A DNA stretch of 64,000 nt from Entamoeba invadens IP1 (Eukaryota > Evosea > Mastigamoebida > Endamoebidae). The number at the start of each line of letters is the position of its first letter. Position 1 is the first letter of the stretch. Below, in pieces: positions 11,301 through 21,733 of this stretch. The DNA lies in contig NW_004440263.1 in assembly GCF_000330505.1 (NCBI RefSeq), forward strand, positions 148,976 through 212,975, in the 5' to 3' direction. The translations under genes were made by a program, and so were the position numbers. The notes below the pieces were generated by a model. The model saw nothing but the letters and a program-made list of their open reading frames with translations, was not told where the DNA came from and searched no databases.

Positions 11301-11993
11301 ATGATAAGTCGCACAATTTGTTGCTTTTGGATAACACTTTCCATCATAAAGTAAATAATTTTGATTACATGAAGTACAATAATTTGTGTTACTATAAGTT
11401 TGACAATTTGTTGAAACACATATACCAGTTTTGCTCCACGATAAAAGTCCACTATCTCCACAAACTGGTAGACAGTTAGTGTTATTTTGAAGAAAACATT
11501 TTACAACAGAACCACCACTAGAAATTGCAACTTGATAACCATCTTCACATTGATAACAATCGTTTCCGTTGTAACTAACACACTCCAAACAATTTGGTTG
11601 TAATGTTGAGCCACATGTGATATCCTTTTTGATGTAACTTGTTTTGAACGAATTATATTGTGTCACCCAATTTGAATTGATTTCAAAAGTCGAATTGTTC
11701 ACATCATCGAAAACCTGTTTTGTGTTTAGAAATAAGATTTTGGTGTTGTTAAGGAAAAAAATAAGTACATTAATACTTTCATCATATTCAATTTGCATTT
11801 CTTTTAGTTTTAAACACTTAATTTGGACTACATTCATTTGTAAATCATTTAATAACACAACACTGTTTTTATCAACAACTTTGTTATTGTTATTGTTATT
11901 GTAAGCATCACAACCACATTGAATATTATTTCCAACTAAACACCAACGAGACGTTGCAAATGTAAGTATTAACAACAGTATCAATATGAGCAT
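5187..11993 (-). CDS. Giant cysteine-rich ectodomain of a transmembrane kinase (TMK)
   Basis: The ATG at 11991-11993 opens a clear signal peptide (MLILILLLILTFATS). About 2,200 residues of extracellular sequence follow, dominated by CxxC motifs as in furin-like and Giardia VSP-like domains and in CXXC-rich Entamoeba TMKs. Residues roughly 393-1600 form about 17 tandem units of about 71 residues. Each has a CxxCxxFDxNCxxC core, then RKCxxCxxGYYP and CxxCDxTCxxxC segments. A less regular cysteine-rich region follows. Near the C-terminus a hydrophobic span (about 2222-2250, IILVLIIIVLLK) is the membrane helix, followed by IRRKK, and the frame then stops at 5187. The kinase domain expected next lies in the overlapping frame at 3958-5346. 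The likely role is a receptor kinase sensing extracellular ligands or phagocytic cargo (family knowledge). The length is large for the family. Confidence 0.88.
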   Translation of the reverse strand: MLILILLLILTFATSRWCLVGNNIQCGCDAYNNNNNNKVVDKNSVVLLNDLQMNVVQIKCLKLKEMQIEYDESINVLIFFLNNTKILFLNTKQVFDDVNNSTFEINSNWVTQYNSFKTSYIKKDITCGSTLQPNCLECVSYNGNDCYQCEDGYQVAISSGGSVVKCFLQNNTNCLPVCGDSGLLSWSKTGICVSTNCQTYSNTNYCTSCNQNYLLYDGKCYPKATNCATYHSNQYWCNQCNSGYFPYYYNCVPCGYMEGCTSCKQNSLKWCNACSNGYYLKMEGSYQICKKCPSNCAYCNQDYNGNLKCSSCVGGYYLVNNECISCGAGCKYCNAVSGQSGKTNCNECFDHYYNNVNKVCTLCDSTCGNCNWGTGICTTCASGYVLKPTSSTKCELCNNYDSNCETCLEPNRQCFQCVSGMYPNNNKQCINCDQSCSVCSQTNGICSMCASGFTKPASDNQTCDSCSTAFSNCVLCSQTLRQCQTCSTGFYPLQVSPYTCQKCHSSCAIGCNSSTGYCTTCVSGYVPQLNQPSLTCELCSSFDTNCQTCATDGTRSCNFCKSTFYISDNKKCSKCDASCDYKCDWNTGYCTSCGSNYVFASPTSRVCQKCSEFDSNCAICASIFSRRCLICITGFYPNDSGKCVSCGTNCTTCDSATGICTLCASDNVFEDPPSKVCVFCKTFDNKCETCQNGGNRSCVTCKAGYYPGTTGQCISCDATCQINTCNTNNGLCSKCVQNYVVTSPTSKMCQKCSDFDSKCKTCATDFTRKCIECNTNYYPVNGKCVVCDSSCGGSCSGVTGVCTGCASNYVPTLLDPSKCELCSTFDENCSTCIVTKRQCLTCKTTKYPDETTGMCKNCSWTCNNSCDQSSGLCTSCVLNYVFENPKSKVCVPCKTFDVNCNVCSSDKQRSCTICESNYYPKQGLCVPCDYGCTTCSSATGKCSACQTNFVPSTVNNTACVPCADFDKNCKKCATLFGRYCNECNDHFKPSVDGVCVSCDATCNNNCDPMYGTCTTCSTNHVVTSPLSQKCDICSVFDQYCDECASDFSRKCLTCRGGKYPKDGVNCANCDSTCGNQCDGKNGHCTGCVTNYMLSATNSLQCESCVSFDPNCQTCSPDFTRKCVTCVSGYFVFENKCKKCDDTCNNQCDSSTGFCTGCQNNMVFGDTNRSICVSCTAFDSNCYICDSSFNRGCNTCTNKQYVDSTSKKCVPCSSECDQCNGQTGACTNCMPNYVTSLTSGGCESCNKFDSNCKFCAQNQTRNCIQCNDTYYPVLTSGEMKCGLCDSTCGEKCDPTYGHCTGCQSNYVLYQTNNLQCQKCSNFDSNCVTCNSNYERKCTTCNTGYYPNAEGKCIPCEASCAPNTCNTSNGNCDKCTENKVITSPISNVCVDCAAFDLRCVTCSPSFARKCVNCVAGSYPQTAGDFRCKYCDVTCGGKCDTTNGHCTGCNESYVPTTSDPFKCESCQTFDFNCVTCVSDKRECAVCKPGKYPNDSNKVCQDCDSTCNGDCNTSSGICNTCLYNYVFNEPKGRSCVPCATFDSHCVTCVYDYSRKCVKCLNGYYPDSNGKCVACSTIDNNCNSCNNTEKSCFSCKDPYYLLNQKCLSCEAGTYKKTETTCNKCYNAILNCKNCGTASVGNARCNECYPPYTLSSNGKSCDQCDSTSYYDRTTNRCVNKNTTCAVQIESTKCVHCTDDHFVSNGMCKNAQNCNSPSSLSPASCDCSDQISINSDCASIASNCKYQKTIASTSTCLMCTDNYTLSQNTCNKIESNELYKNGVQYSCLDGQYLSNNNVCEVCPNFVSFCINNGNKIYTLKCTQNNKDVGTEQCITDEMCLQYTHDYCSQCKLVSSQIINGICTACQTPNCQFCEGNKCKRCSNDYLMVKENQCVFQNEQNCDKSSVSGCVMCSNGFYQVDTLNVEGKFDFCLPIPSTVYPNCKRLAFSTSKCVECNDLFKLKGGVCKESFEDEVPVVPPETEPELPVSVISNSHIKYLAFLKGVTESKCQIRDNKGCQRCNDGYYDENNECVKCTYDCSSCYSQTYCTSCQSGYYLDSTNKCQTLGDLSARCSVALPTGGGCAICRDGYFKVLKDCIVCDVSCSLCISNTSCSVCADGYFIIESESRLCQLNTTNTNCLKVGYYGCEVCADGYYLSHSRCTKCDETCTLCTLQGACTNCVSKDYVLYDSKCVYYSEIPNCIEATDSKCVKCKGYNKPSESGDSCIQTVNLGAAIGISMSIILVLIIIVLLKVITLIVIFKLGIRRKKSSKCAHIK
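7360..10830 (-). repeat. About 17 tandem 71-residue cysteine-rich units
   Basis: Within the TMK ectodomain the motif CxxCxxFDxxCxxC recurs about every 213 bases on the minus strand, from about 10815 down to about 7370. Units differ at most non-cysteine positions but keep cysteine spacing, the FD pair, a RKC/RxC step and a GxCxxCxxNYV step. This indicates old tandem duplication followed by divergence, with spacing preserved by selection. Confidence 0.8.
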
Positions 11994-12872
11994 ATTGACT
12001 GGTTGTCTTATTTGAGTTTAAAAAAATAAAAAATAAAAAAACAAATGTATTTAACTATTTTTTGAAAAATAATAATAGGAAGTTTCACTGTTTTTTTAGT
12101 TATTTCAACAAAAACATTGATAATTTATTAGTACTTTTTATAAATAAAATAACAAAAATATAAAACAAAGAAAAAGTAATAAATAGCATAAACATTTTAA
12201 CCAAAAATGTAACAATGTAGCAAATGTTTTTTGATTATTATAGTATCATCAATTATTTTCAAATTATCAATTTAAATGAATAGATACGCATTTGAATTAT
12301 AATTGTGTTTATATTTATTAATTAATTTAATATAGTAATATATAAAAAGTGGAATTTTTTTCGAAATATAAAAATAATAACAAAAACATTTTACATTGAA
12401 AAAAAATAACAATGGAATACAAATTAAGATGTTTAATTGTTATCATTTCCAATTGGACTATTTAGAAACAGAGAAATTGTAATTAATGTTTTCAATAACA
12501 TTTAAATTATTATTTGCATCACAAACAATTGAAAACAGTTTAATAGTCAAACTATTTATCATCGTTTTCAATAAAGTAGACAACAAACATTTCTTAGCCA
12601 AATTCTTATTTTTTTTTAATTTTTTAGATCAATTTGAGTTGAAGCTCTTATATTAAAAATGACTATTACATAACTTATTATCAATTACAACACAGAATCA
12701 TATTGTATTTGAGCAAACAAATATTTATATTAAAAAAATGATAATATAAATTAATATAGTCTGTAATTATTTGGTATAGTTATAACATAATAATCGATTT
12801 GTAAAAAAAATAATAAGACAATCCCACTGTAATTGATGGTACTAAATCTGCTTGATGTTATTTATTTATTTG
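11994..12872. other. AT-rich region upstream of TMK, no gene seen
   Basis: Extremely AT-rich. It contains the TMK 5' flank (11994-12050). I see no clear TATA-like or initiator element matching the Entamoeba consensus, and no gene. Confidence 0.5.
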
Positions 12873-12874
12873 TA

Positions 12875-12960
12875 TAGTCATGGTAAAAAAGGTTGTTGAG
12901 TAAAAATGGTTGTTGATTTAATAAAAGTTCGGTTTATTTTTGTATTTCAAGAAAAGGTAC
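12875..12960. repeat. Left TIR of the pogo/mariner-type element
   Basis: Starts TAGTCATGGTAAAAAAGG and matches the reverse complement of 16190-16274 over about 86 bases with roughly 8 differences. Confidence 0.88.
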
Positions 12961-13764
12961 AAATTTCTTCGCATCATTGAAATAATATTGAAAATGTGTT
13001 TTTGAGCAAATAAAACTATTTATAACAAAGGAGTGTATTTTTAAAACGAATTGTTTTCTTCTCAATCTCAACATTTTTGTGTGTTGATTTTATAAAATGT
13101 ATAACATTTTCAATTTTGAATCGAAAAATGTTTTTTTGTAATTCAAAAAACAAGTATAGTTCAATATAGTTAATATAGTTTCCGAAAAAATGAAAGTGCT
13201 TTTTTTCACCATGTTCGAAAAATAGAACACAAACAAGGATAATCATAAAAACGATAGTTGACAGTATGACAATTAGTTGTCAATTTTATAACATTAAGAG
13301 CTGTTTATTGAACATTATAGATATTACATTATACATAATCATTGTTGTTTATCAAAAAAAGAAAATGAAAGTGCTTTTTTTCACCCCCTTTCATTTTTTG
13401 AGTAAAATAAGAAATGAAATTGAAAAATTATATTTTTGTTAAATTTGAGTACTCCTCTTTATTACAAACAACATTTGTATTGAAGCAAACTATACACAAT
13501 CATGAGTATCAAAGTTGTGGTCACACAATCGTTTTTTTAATTTATTTTCTTGATAACATGAAAAATAAAAACAAAGAGTCGATTGTTACATAAAGAAACG
13601 GGAAATCACCCAAATTTCATAAAAATATATTGCGATTAGATGTCAAATTATTGGGGAATAATAAAGACAATTTTTCGAAACACTTCAAATTATAATTATT
13701 AATAAAATTAACCATTAATTATAATAAAATTAACAAATACAGCTGGTTTCAGAACTCAATAATC

Positions 13765-15420
13765 ATGTCCAAACCACAGCGAAAACCCGCTTCAAAAAAA
13801 TTGGATTTGAGAGTGTTGCGCAACAGTACAAAATCGGGTCGTGGCTGTGATTTTTTGGATTTCTGTGAAACCCATGCAACAGAAATCATGGAATGTCTAA
13901 CACTCCAACAACAAATGTAATTGTTGAGAAGTGAAAAATGGCTTGAAAAGGTTTCAATTGAAACGAAAGCCAAAGTGTTGGGTGTCTCACCCTCGACGGC
14001 CCGCCTCAACAACTTGTATGACGATGTCGAAGGGAAGTCTGGAAGAAAACGAGAAATTAATCAATCGAGAATGCCGTTGTTGTTGGAAACAATTTGAGAA
14101 AGACAAAACACCACCAAACCAATCACCATTAAAGAGATGGTAAATGTTGTAGAAGGAGTTGTTGGGAAGAAAGTATCAAAAAGAACCATCGCAAACAGTT
14201 TGAGGAGGGAGGGTTTAATTAAGAAGATTGCAAAACCAATGGATAATGAGAGAGCTGAGCTGAGTAAAGATGAGTTAAGAAGTTATGAAACTAGAGCTGT
14301 TGATTTGTTGAACAATGACAAACAATATGCCGGCGAAAGAGTTGTCCACTTGAATGGAGTTAAACCCTCCCTCCTTATCAACATGGACGAAAGTGATTAT
14401 TGTCCATTTGTGGACTCAAAAAGGAGCAACTTTTATGTTGACGACAACTATGACTACACCAACTCTTACTCTGTTGATCGCTCTCAAAAACGCATAACAC
14501 TGATTGCAGGAATATTTACCAACAACACCACACTGAAACCAATGATCATACTATCAAACTTGACAATGAAAAATGAAATCAACAGATACACTGACAGAGA
14601 TGAAATTGCATATCAACGCAAATCTTTCATTACGGAAGACATATACATGTTGTGACTTGAAAGATGTCTTAAACCAGAACTGGAATTAAGAAGAAAAAAT
14701 TGCCCACAAGAATGGGCGGTTTTAATACAAGACAACTGTGTTGGCCACATTAAAGATGGTGCTAGAAAGTGGCTGTTCGAAAATAAAGTGGCTTTATTAT
14801 TATTGTGCCCACACAGCAGCCACTTGTCTCAACCACTGGACGTCGTGATATTTGGCGTTCAAAAGGGTTGTTTTTTATGAAAGAACTCAATGAAATGATC
14901 TCAAAATTCAAAGCTGGTGTAAGTCTTGTTACTATTGTTACATTTCTTTTAGTTATTGACTGATAGAGAGCAATGGGTTCTTCGGTAGTTTCTCGGCTTG
15001 TTGGTATAAAGTACCCCGTTGGTGTTATGTCTCAAAAGGATGATGTTGAAGATGAAGTCAAGAAGGCTACAAAAAGAAGAAAATGGAAATTTTAGAACTC
15101 AAGGATCAAGATGGTGCAATAGATGGTGCTAAGTTGGAAGAGTTGTCTGTTTGTATGGTCACAAAAAGAGTCGTTGAAATCATCCAATCGTTCAAAATTG
15201 CCTGCGTAAACAACAACACCTCAGCCTTTCACATATGTAGTTACGTAAAAAAGCCAATTGGAAAAGAAAAGGAGGGTATGATGTCAGAATTTTCTACTGT
15301 AGGGAGTATGCCTTCAGAATACGAGAGTTTTTGGGCGAACAGGTTTGCGTAGTTCCTGTTGCCTTTCCTGGAAGAAGAAGCAACTTAAACATTGATAAAA
15401 ACGAAGGCACTTCAAAATGA
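13765..15420 (+). pseudogene. Pogo/mariner-type (DDE_1) transposase, degenerate
   Basis: Starts at ATG 13765 (MSKPQRKPASKKLDLR) and passes through several frame changes and stops. The clearest block is the open stretch 14137-14655 and its continuation to about 14870. The likely catalytic acidic residues are visible: MDESDY (first Asp), QDNCVGH (second Asp) and SHLSQPLDV (third Asp), with 35 residues between the second and third. That spacing fits the pogo/Tigger branch of IS630-Tc1-mariner. An N-terminal helix-turn-helix-like region is suggested near 13960-14030 (VLGVSPSTARLNNLYDD). A late fragment at 15083-15352 resembles the tail of such proteins. Breaks include the stop near 13918, the shift near 14090 and the TGA at 14653. 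It is the internal gene of the 12875-16274 element. Confidence 0.8.
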
Positions 15421-16189
15421 TTGAAAATTCATGTTATGTATGATTTATTTTTTGAATATTTCCTGATAATTTCAATTTAAGTTGGGCTGATCTGTAAGAT
15501 TAATTAAAGTACACAAGTTCAAAAAGAATTCAAAATGAAATTTATTTTTATTCTTCAATCATTGATTATAATATTTAAGTTTAAAATAATAAAAATATGG
15601 TTTTAAAAACGTCTTTTTGATACAATTGCCAAATTATGACATCTTGTAAACTTTAAGTTTTTTACAGATCAACTCTGATTTTTACACATTTAACACATCA
15701 ATGGAACTGATATTTCTATTATTTACTCGCGTTTAAGTAACAACTGTATTTTCCTCAATTATTCTTACATCGACAATCTTTTTTCACGACTGCTTATTAT
15801 TGTTTGTTTGTTTTTCTTTATTCAATGTGTTTATCTATAGCTTTATTTGCTTTAGTTGAACCAATACTGGTTGTCAAAAAGGTAGAATTGTGGAGTTTGT
15901 TTACGTTTTGTTAATACAGAAGGTGTTGACCGTATAGGTTTAGCGTTTCTTTTGATGATTGGCTTTTTACTTGTTTAAAGCATAAAATACTCTTGCCATT
16001 GACTAGAGCATTCATCTAATTGAAACTTTTATCATTTTTTTGTTATTGTTTTTTGTTGTTATTTATAAATGAGAAGAAATCTTCTTTCACTTCATTTTCT
16101 ATTTATTTTTTCGTTTTGATTTGAATAATATGTTCTTTTTCGTTCTGTTTGAAGGGAAAACAACTTCAATTAAAGGAACACCATAAGTG

Positions 16190-16274
16190 TAACTTTTATT
16201 GAAATGTAAAAATAAACCGAACCTTTATTCAATCAACAACCATTTTTACTCAACAACCTTTTTTACCATGACTA
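16190..16274. repeat. Right TIR of the pogo/mariner-type element
   Basis: Reverse-complement partner of 12875-12960. It ends CCTTTTTTACCATGACTA at 16274 and is followed by the TA target duplication. Confidence 0.88.
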
Positions 16275-16276
16275 TA

Positions 16277-18655
16277 ATTGATATTTACAACATTGATGTA
16301 AAATGAAACGCTGTGTAAAGAAATCTGCATAAAATAATCTGTGTAATATATTTAAAAAATACATTTAATTGTTGAATGTTTATTACACCCTTTGTCGATT
16401 ATTCGATAAATTATATTACATATTTGAAATTTGTCATCGCCGTAACATATTCTTGGACTTTGATAATAAGGAAATGTGGTGAGATTGTGTTTAATTTTAT
16501 CAATAAATTGGTTAATTTTAGTTGTGTTGTGTTCTCCATTATTTCCACTTTCTTCAGAATGTGTTGTGTTTGCTATTGGGTTAACAACGTTAGCTCGCCT
16601 CGCGCTTAAATTTCGTTCCCAACATTTCGAGGCAAGTGAAGTCAAATATGATATTGTTATTTTTAAAAGTGTTTCTCAATGTTTTGTACTGGTATTTTTA
16701 TTAAAGATGTTACAACTTGCTGTCATTTTGGATGCGTAACCGTTTTTCCAATGAACTTAACTGTTTTTACCTGCAAGTATTAAGCTGTCGCCAAGCATTA
16801 CTTGCACGTTATTTTGTCATCTTGATTAAACAAGAAATCAAAGTACTGTTGATGAAAGAACTTTTTATATTCGCTTCGATAGTTGTTGTATCCAAAAATA
16901 ATAATGAGATTTTTTGAATGAAACCATAAAGTCCTGGTAAATAATAATTGAAATTTATGTGCTGATGATGCTCTTGTTATCATAATAAAATAACACAGTC
17001 GTTGGCAATGTTGTTTTTGGAATTTATAAAAACGCTATTTTGGATGCTCCAATGTTTTAGACACATTAAAGTAATTAGATAGTTACAGTGTTTCCAAAAT
17101 TATTACTTCTTGCATTGAAAATGTTTATGTTTTGAATTTGTGGTCTGCATTTTTACATATAATGATAAATGCTATAGTCATTTTAATTGCATTTTTTTGA
17201 TATATATTGACAAATAAAACTTTAAACATTTCATTGTTTACGACATTAATATGTTAAAGACATTTATTTGTGTTGTATTAAAAACTTAACAGTTGAATAA
17301 TAAGTTTAACTTTTTACAACTAATCGGCTCTTTTATTTTTTTTAATTGAATTGAAATACTATAAAAGTGTATTAAAATCTGACTTAAATTTCAAAATAAC
17401 ATAACATAGTTATTATATCTGTTTATTATTTTATTAAATATTTATCATCATATCATTAATTTAAACAATAAAACTTGTTGCCTGAAGAAAATGGTATAAA
17501 ATTTAGCCAACGTATGAAATTCAATGTAAAAAAAATAAAATGCAAGTATTTTTTTCTTTATTTTTGAAAACAATAATTTAACATTTTTGTGGCTGTCTTT
17601 TATTTATTTGTAAATCTGGTTGGTTACAAAGACAGGCGACACAACTTCTCGAATATGAGATCAATTATGTATTAGGATCTTGGTAATAAGTTGCCAAAAT
17701 CAAGCTATATTATTTTTTATGTAAATTTACAAACATATCTTGAAAAAAAAACAGAACTAAAGAGTACAAGACATGACCAAATTTTTAATTTAACAATTCG
17801 AGGACTGAAAAATTTTTATTTTTTTATTTTTTTTCAGAAAAAAATTTCAAAAAATAATTTCACTTTTCCAAAAAAATGAAAATAATGGCGACTTTTCATG
17901 AACAATTTAGAATGATTTTTGACTTATTTGATAAAACAGTTCAACTTAAATTCAAACTTTTGAATTATTTATAAAACATTTCATCATTCATAAACTCAAA
18001 TTAATTGGTTTTTGTTAAAGATTCGTCCTTCAATCAATAAAATATATAATTTAACAAATTAATATCAGTAATAAAAATAATACGAAAATAAACTGTTTTT
18101 ATAAACAAATAAAAATGTTAATTAAAATTGATTAAATAATATTATCAGATATTCAAGTTTTTCAAAAAACAAAATAAAAAACACTTAAAACAAGTGCAAC
18201 AATTTGGGTTCAATATAACCAATAAGATTGGTCCAAACCAAAATAAAATAAGAACATGACAAAAATATTGTTGTTGAAATAAAAAATGGATTCCACTCAA
18301 ACTAAAAATACTTAGAGAACCAAATAACAACATAATATTACGATATAAACCCATTACTTACTATTAATTTTGTTTGTTATTCATCCAACACAACAATAAC
18401 AATATATAATTATCTTATATGGTAAAACAACGCTATAAAACACCAATTTAAGTCAAGAAAAATAGCGGTTTTGGATACATTATACAATGCGTGACAAAAG
18501 AATAATAAATTGTATAGTAATTTTAATTATAAATAAACTATAATTAATCAACTTGTGAATAATAAAAATGATAATTGAATTATTATATATTTTATGATTT
18601 ATTTTAACAATAATAATTTAAAGTAAACCAAATAAACACCAATATGAATATAATT
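16277..18655. other. AT-rich intergenic with one orphan open frame
   Basis: Mostly non-coding AT-rich sequence. A 97-codon minus-strand frame at 16352-16645 (N-terminal MTSLASKCWERNLSARR) has less biased composition than its surroundings and may be a transposon or gene remnant. I do not recognise it. A 69-codon hydrophobic minus-strand frame at 18145-18354 starts with ATG but resembles chance AT-rich coding. No RNA gene seen. Confidence 0.4.
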
Positions 18656-18659
18656 ATAT

Positions 18660-19035
18660 TAAGCCAAGCAAGAACAGCTTTGATTTTGCCAATTCATTTC
18701 TCATCTGCAAATTTCTCCTTCTCATGTCTGTCGTTAATGCCTGGGTACATTAAATTCAATCATAGGAGACGATTCTTAATATAACTAGTTTCTGATATCG
18801 ACATCGCACCTTGTGATTGAGTTGTAAGTGTCTCGTGGATACCTGATGCTTCCATGCCAATAATGATGGCTAGTGGTGTGCTTCTGGACATCTGAATCTC
18901 TCGTTCCAATGGTGATGACTTCACCATTTGATAGTTAATGTGATTTCTTAAATTCTGATGATGGGGAAGCCTTCTGCATTTCTCTGTTGATGTCAAGAGC
19001 AATGTAGTAAACACTAATCTGTGTTTGTAGTTCAC
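18660..19035 (-). pseudogene. Actin pseudogene fragment (C-terminal half)
   Basis: The minus strand contains GMEASGIHET, identical to a conserved actin segment. In shifted frames nearby are YIALDINREMQKASPSSE (actin LDYxxEMxxAxxSS), NGEVITIG + NERFRCPEA, YNSI.RCDVDIR and MYPGINDR. These occur in the right order and spacing for actin residues of about 215 to 315. At least three frame changes and several stops separate them. Actin genes in Entamoeba are highly conserved, so this is a dead copy. No parental gene is in the window. Surroundings are pure AT-rich DNA, so the rest of the gene is absent. A processed or fragmentary duplication cannot be told apart here. Confidence 0.85.
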
Positions 19036-20092
19036 AAAATAATTAGTTTATGTTTTTTATTTTTATTTATAAACATGGAAAACAAGTCTTTTGTTTTTAA
19101 TTTATTACTATGAATGGAACACAATTACGTGTACTTTCAGGAAATAACGATAAAAACACAAGAAAAAAATAAGATAATTTGCAACAATTTGTCTTGGATT
19201 ATTATGTTGGTTTGTAGTGTTTTTTGAACTTTAAATTCGATTGTAATCCATCTCTAATTATTCGACTCTTTTTAATTCTTCTTGTTTTTTTTGTCAAGTA
19301 TGTTTCTGTTTTTCGATAATAATTTTTATTTTTATATACAACACCATTATATTATCATTTATTTAAATAAATATATTATTTAAATAATTATTGTTAGTAG
19401 AAGAAAAATATAATCAATACTAAACACAATCAGTTTAAAAAACCAATTTTCTTAAAACTTTTATCAGTTGTGTTGTTGTATTTATAAAAAATAATAAAAT
19501 CGTTTACTAATAAGTTTCTATTATAATTATTATATTAAAGTAGTTGTGTATATATTAAAAATACGACAAAAAAGTTGTTTTGTTTATTTTGTTTTAATTT
19601 TGAAATTTGAATCATATTTATTTTTTGATAGATTTCAAAAAGTAGCAATAGTATATTTTTACAATAATTTATTACTTATTGTAAATTAATGTATATTAAT
19701 TTGGATTCAAGACAACGAAAAATACATTTATCCATCGAACGTTTGAAAATAATTCCACTCAATGAAACATAAAAACAAGCTAATAATCCAATTTTAAATT
19801 AGTTTCACTAATAAATATAATCAATAATAACAATGAAAATTAGTTATATTTTGTATTATTTTAAAATAAATATAATCTAAAGTATAAATTAAAATTATAA
19901 TGTTTTTTTATTAATTTAAATTATTTTTATATAATTCAATAATATTTAAAATTTTTATTCACTTATCGTTTTTATTAGTATAATTATTATTTATTATATA
20001 TATGTAAATCAATGTAATATTATAATATGTTAAATTAAAACAATAAATTTCTATCGCAAACATTTTTATCGAATTAAAAAAACATAAACCTT
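19036..20092. other. AT-rich region, nothing recognised
   Basis: Very AT-rich, with no open frame of interest and no clear repeat. It may contain the unrecognised left end of the piggyBac-like element, for which I could not define TTAA-flanked inverted repeats. Confidence 0.5.
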
Positions 20093-21733
20093 ATGCGAGA
20101 AGACGAGATTGTTGGCACATTTAAATGGAAGAAAGAAGGAGAAGCACCAAAAAGCTCATGACACGTTAAAGCTTCGCCTGATCCGACTTACTCGTTTGAT
20201 CCCAAAGGAAGTAATTTAACTGAAGTTGAGTGTTTTAGGTTGTTTTTTGTGAAGAGATAACAAATAACCTTTTGTTGTTTTCAAATAAAAAAATAGCCAA
20301 AGAACATAAGACTGGTGATAACAAACTTTCTAAAACGAGCATCCTGAGGTACCTAGGAATTCTTCTCTACATGGGAGCTCACCATGATGTCATTAATCCC
20401 GTGGAAGAGCTTTGGTCAATCGACCACGGAAATCTATTTATAGAAATAGCATGCCACGTGACATGTTTAAATTCATTTCTTCACACATCGAAACTTACGA
20501 TGTGGGCCAGCCAGATGATGTTTGTGATGATGCATCAGACACTTCAGATGATGGGGATGTCGAAGAGAAAGAGGAAGCTGAAAACGGGCCAGAAGGAGAG
20601 TATTTCAACTGCGCGGAATATTCAGATCGAGATTTCAGAGATCTCTCTGAAGAGCAACTCAGGAAAGATGTCAGAATCAAAAGGGGCATCGTTGGTAGTG
20701 GAGTTGTTAAAGTCGTCCCTGCAATAACTCCAAATGCACACGACAACTTTTCTAAAATTAGAGTGATTTTAGATAAGTTTATTTCTAACCTTGTCAACCA
20801 AACCTAGTACAAACCTAGTAATAGTGTTTCGGTTGACGAACATTTGTGTTCTTATAAAAGGCATATGTAGGCTAAAGTGTTTATTAAGTCTAAGCCTGGA
20901 CGTTATAATATAAAGTTTTGGGTTTGTTCTATTTTTACCAAATGAGTTTTATTTATGAAGTCAAAAATGACGAATAGTTATTATTGGTTTGACATGTATG
21001 ATCAAATTTAATAATTTAATTATTTGTTTATTTGAGTTATTTATAGTTTTCTAACTTGTAGATGTGTGCTGACTGTGAGACAGGAATGACTCTAAACCTC
21101 CAAATGTACTGTGGTAAGTGTGGTGGTAAGGAGGACAATCAGGGCTTTAGAGTGGTCAGGGACATGGTGCTACCCATGTTATGCCGTGGTAACAAGTTTA
21201 CCGTTGTGTGTGACAACTTCTTCTGTACGTTAAGGTTGTCACACTACCTTGCTTCATGTGGGTGCCAACTTTTGGGAACCATGAGGATTAATAGGAAAGA
21301 ACTTCCTGACGAAGCAAAGACCATCAAAGGGAGAACTCCCGATACCACCATCTTTTTCTTGAAAGGAAAGTGTAAGCTCATCTCTTACTTCAACGAGAAA
21401 AAGAAGCTGGTATTGGTCTTGTCAACCTGCCACGAAAAGAATGAAATTGAAGTCGTCGAGCAGGATGTGTCCATTGGCAAAGAAAAAATGACAATACACA
21501 AACCCCAGCCCATCCTTGATTACAACCACAAAATGGGTGGGGTTGACACTGTGGATCAGATGACCAGGTATTATACATGTAGACGTCGAACAAACAGGTG
21601 GAACATCAGGGCTTTATATGATATGATTGATATAGCTGCCTTAAACGCGTATAAAACGTACTCAAATTACCACCCTTGCAAACGAGTGGATTTTTTGAAC
21701 AATCTTTCTGGTGCTTTAATGAAAATGAAATGA
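20093..21733 (+). pseudogene. piggyBac-like transposase, degenerate, with an intron
   Basis: From ATG 20093 the frames read in order: an N-terminal part (FKWKKEGEAPKS, then NLTEVECFRLFF), the core start at 20272 (GDNKLSKTSILRYLGILLYM), the SVDEHLCSYK and KPGRYNIKFW block, and an intact last exon (21062-21733). The DDE_Tnp_1_7 Asp residues are visible in MCADCETG, FTVVCDNFFCT and GGVDTVDQM. Breaks in exon 1: TGA near 20159, TAA near 20258, a frame change between about 20270 and 20470, and two in-frame TAG codons (20805 and near 20868). A GTTTGT...TTGTAG intron (20922-21061) joins the domains in frame. The usual C-terminal cysteine-rich finger is not seen. piggyBac inserts at TTAA; ends were not resolved. 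Confidence 0.85.
20922..21061 (+). other. Spliceosomal intron inside the piggyBac-like transposase
   Basis: 140 bp, beginning GTTTGT after the Trp codon of NIKFW and ending TTGTAG just before MCADCETG. Both sites match Entamoeba intron consensus. Removing it gives a continuous piggyBac domain in phase 0, whereas reading through hits stops. Confidence 0.8.

Larger units (their letters stand above)
12875..16274 (+). mobile_element. 3,400 bp pogo/mariner-type DNA transposon with TIRs and TA target duplication
   Basis: The two ends are inverted repeats of about 86 bp with few mismatches. Going inward each begins TAGTCATGGTAAAAAAGG. A TA dinucleotide flanks each side (12873-12874 and 16275-16276), as expected for the Tc1/mariner/pogo superfamily. 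The element is 3,400 bp by my count and carries a degenerate transposase gene (13765-15420) with a pogo-like DDE domain. The TIRs are much better conserved than the coding region. The copy is not autonomous because the transposase frame is broken several times. Confidence 0.88.

Noticed and set aside
5783..11904. Many plus-strand and alternate-frame open stretches inside the TMK ectodomain
   Set aside because: They are shadows of the cysteine-rich repeat code; cysteine spacing and signal peptide support only the minus-strand frame.
16275..16276. Treating the pogo-type element's ends as chance repeats
   Set aside because: About 86 bp of inverted match with flanking TA on both sides is far beyond chance even in AT-rich DNA.
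18145..18354. 69-codon hydrophobic minus-strand frame
   Set aside because: Could be a tiny membrane protein, but composition equals that of AT-rich noise and no start context is evident.
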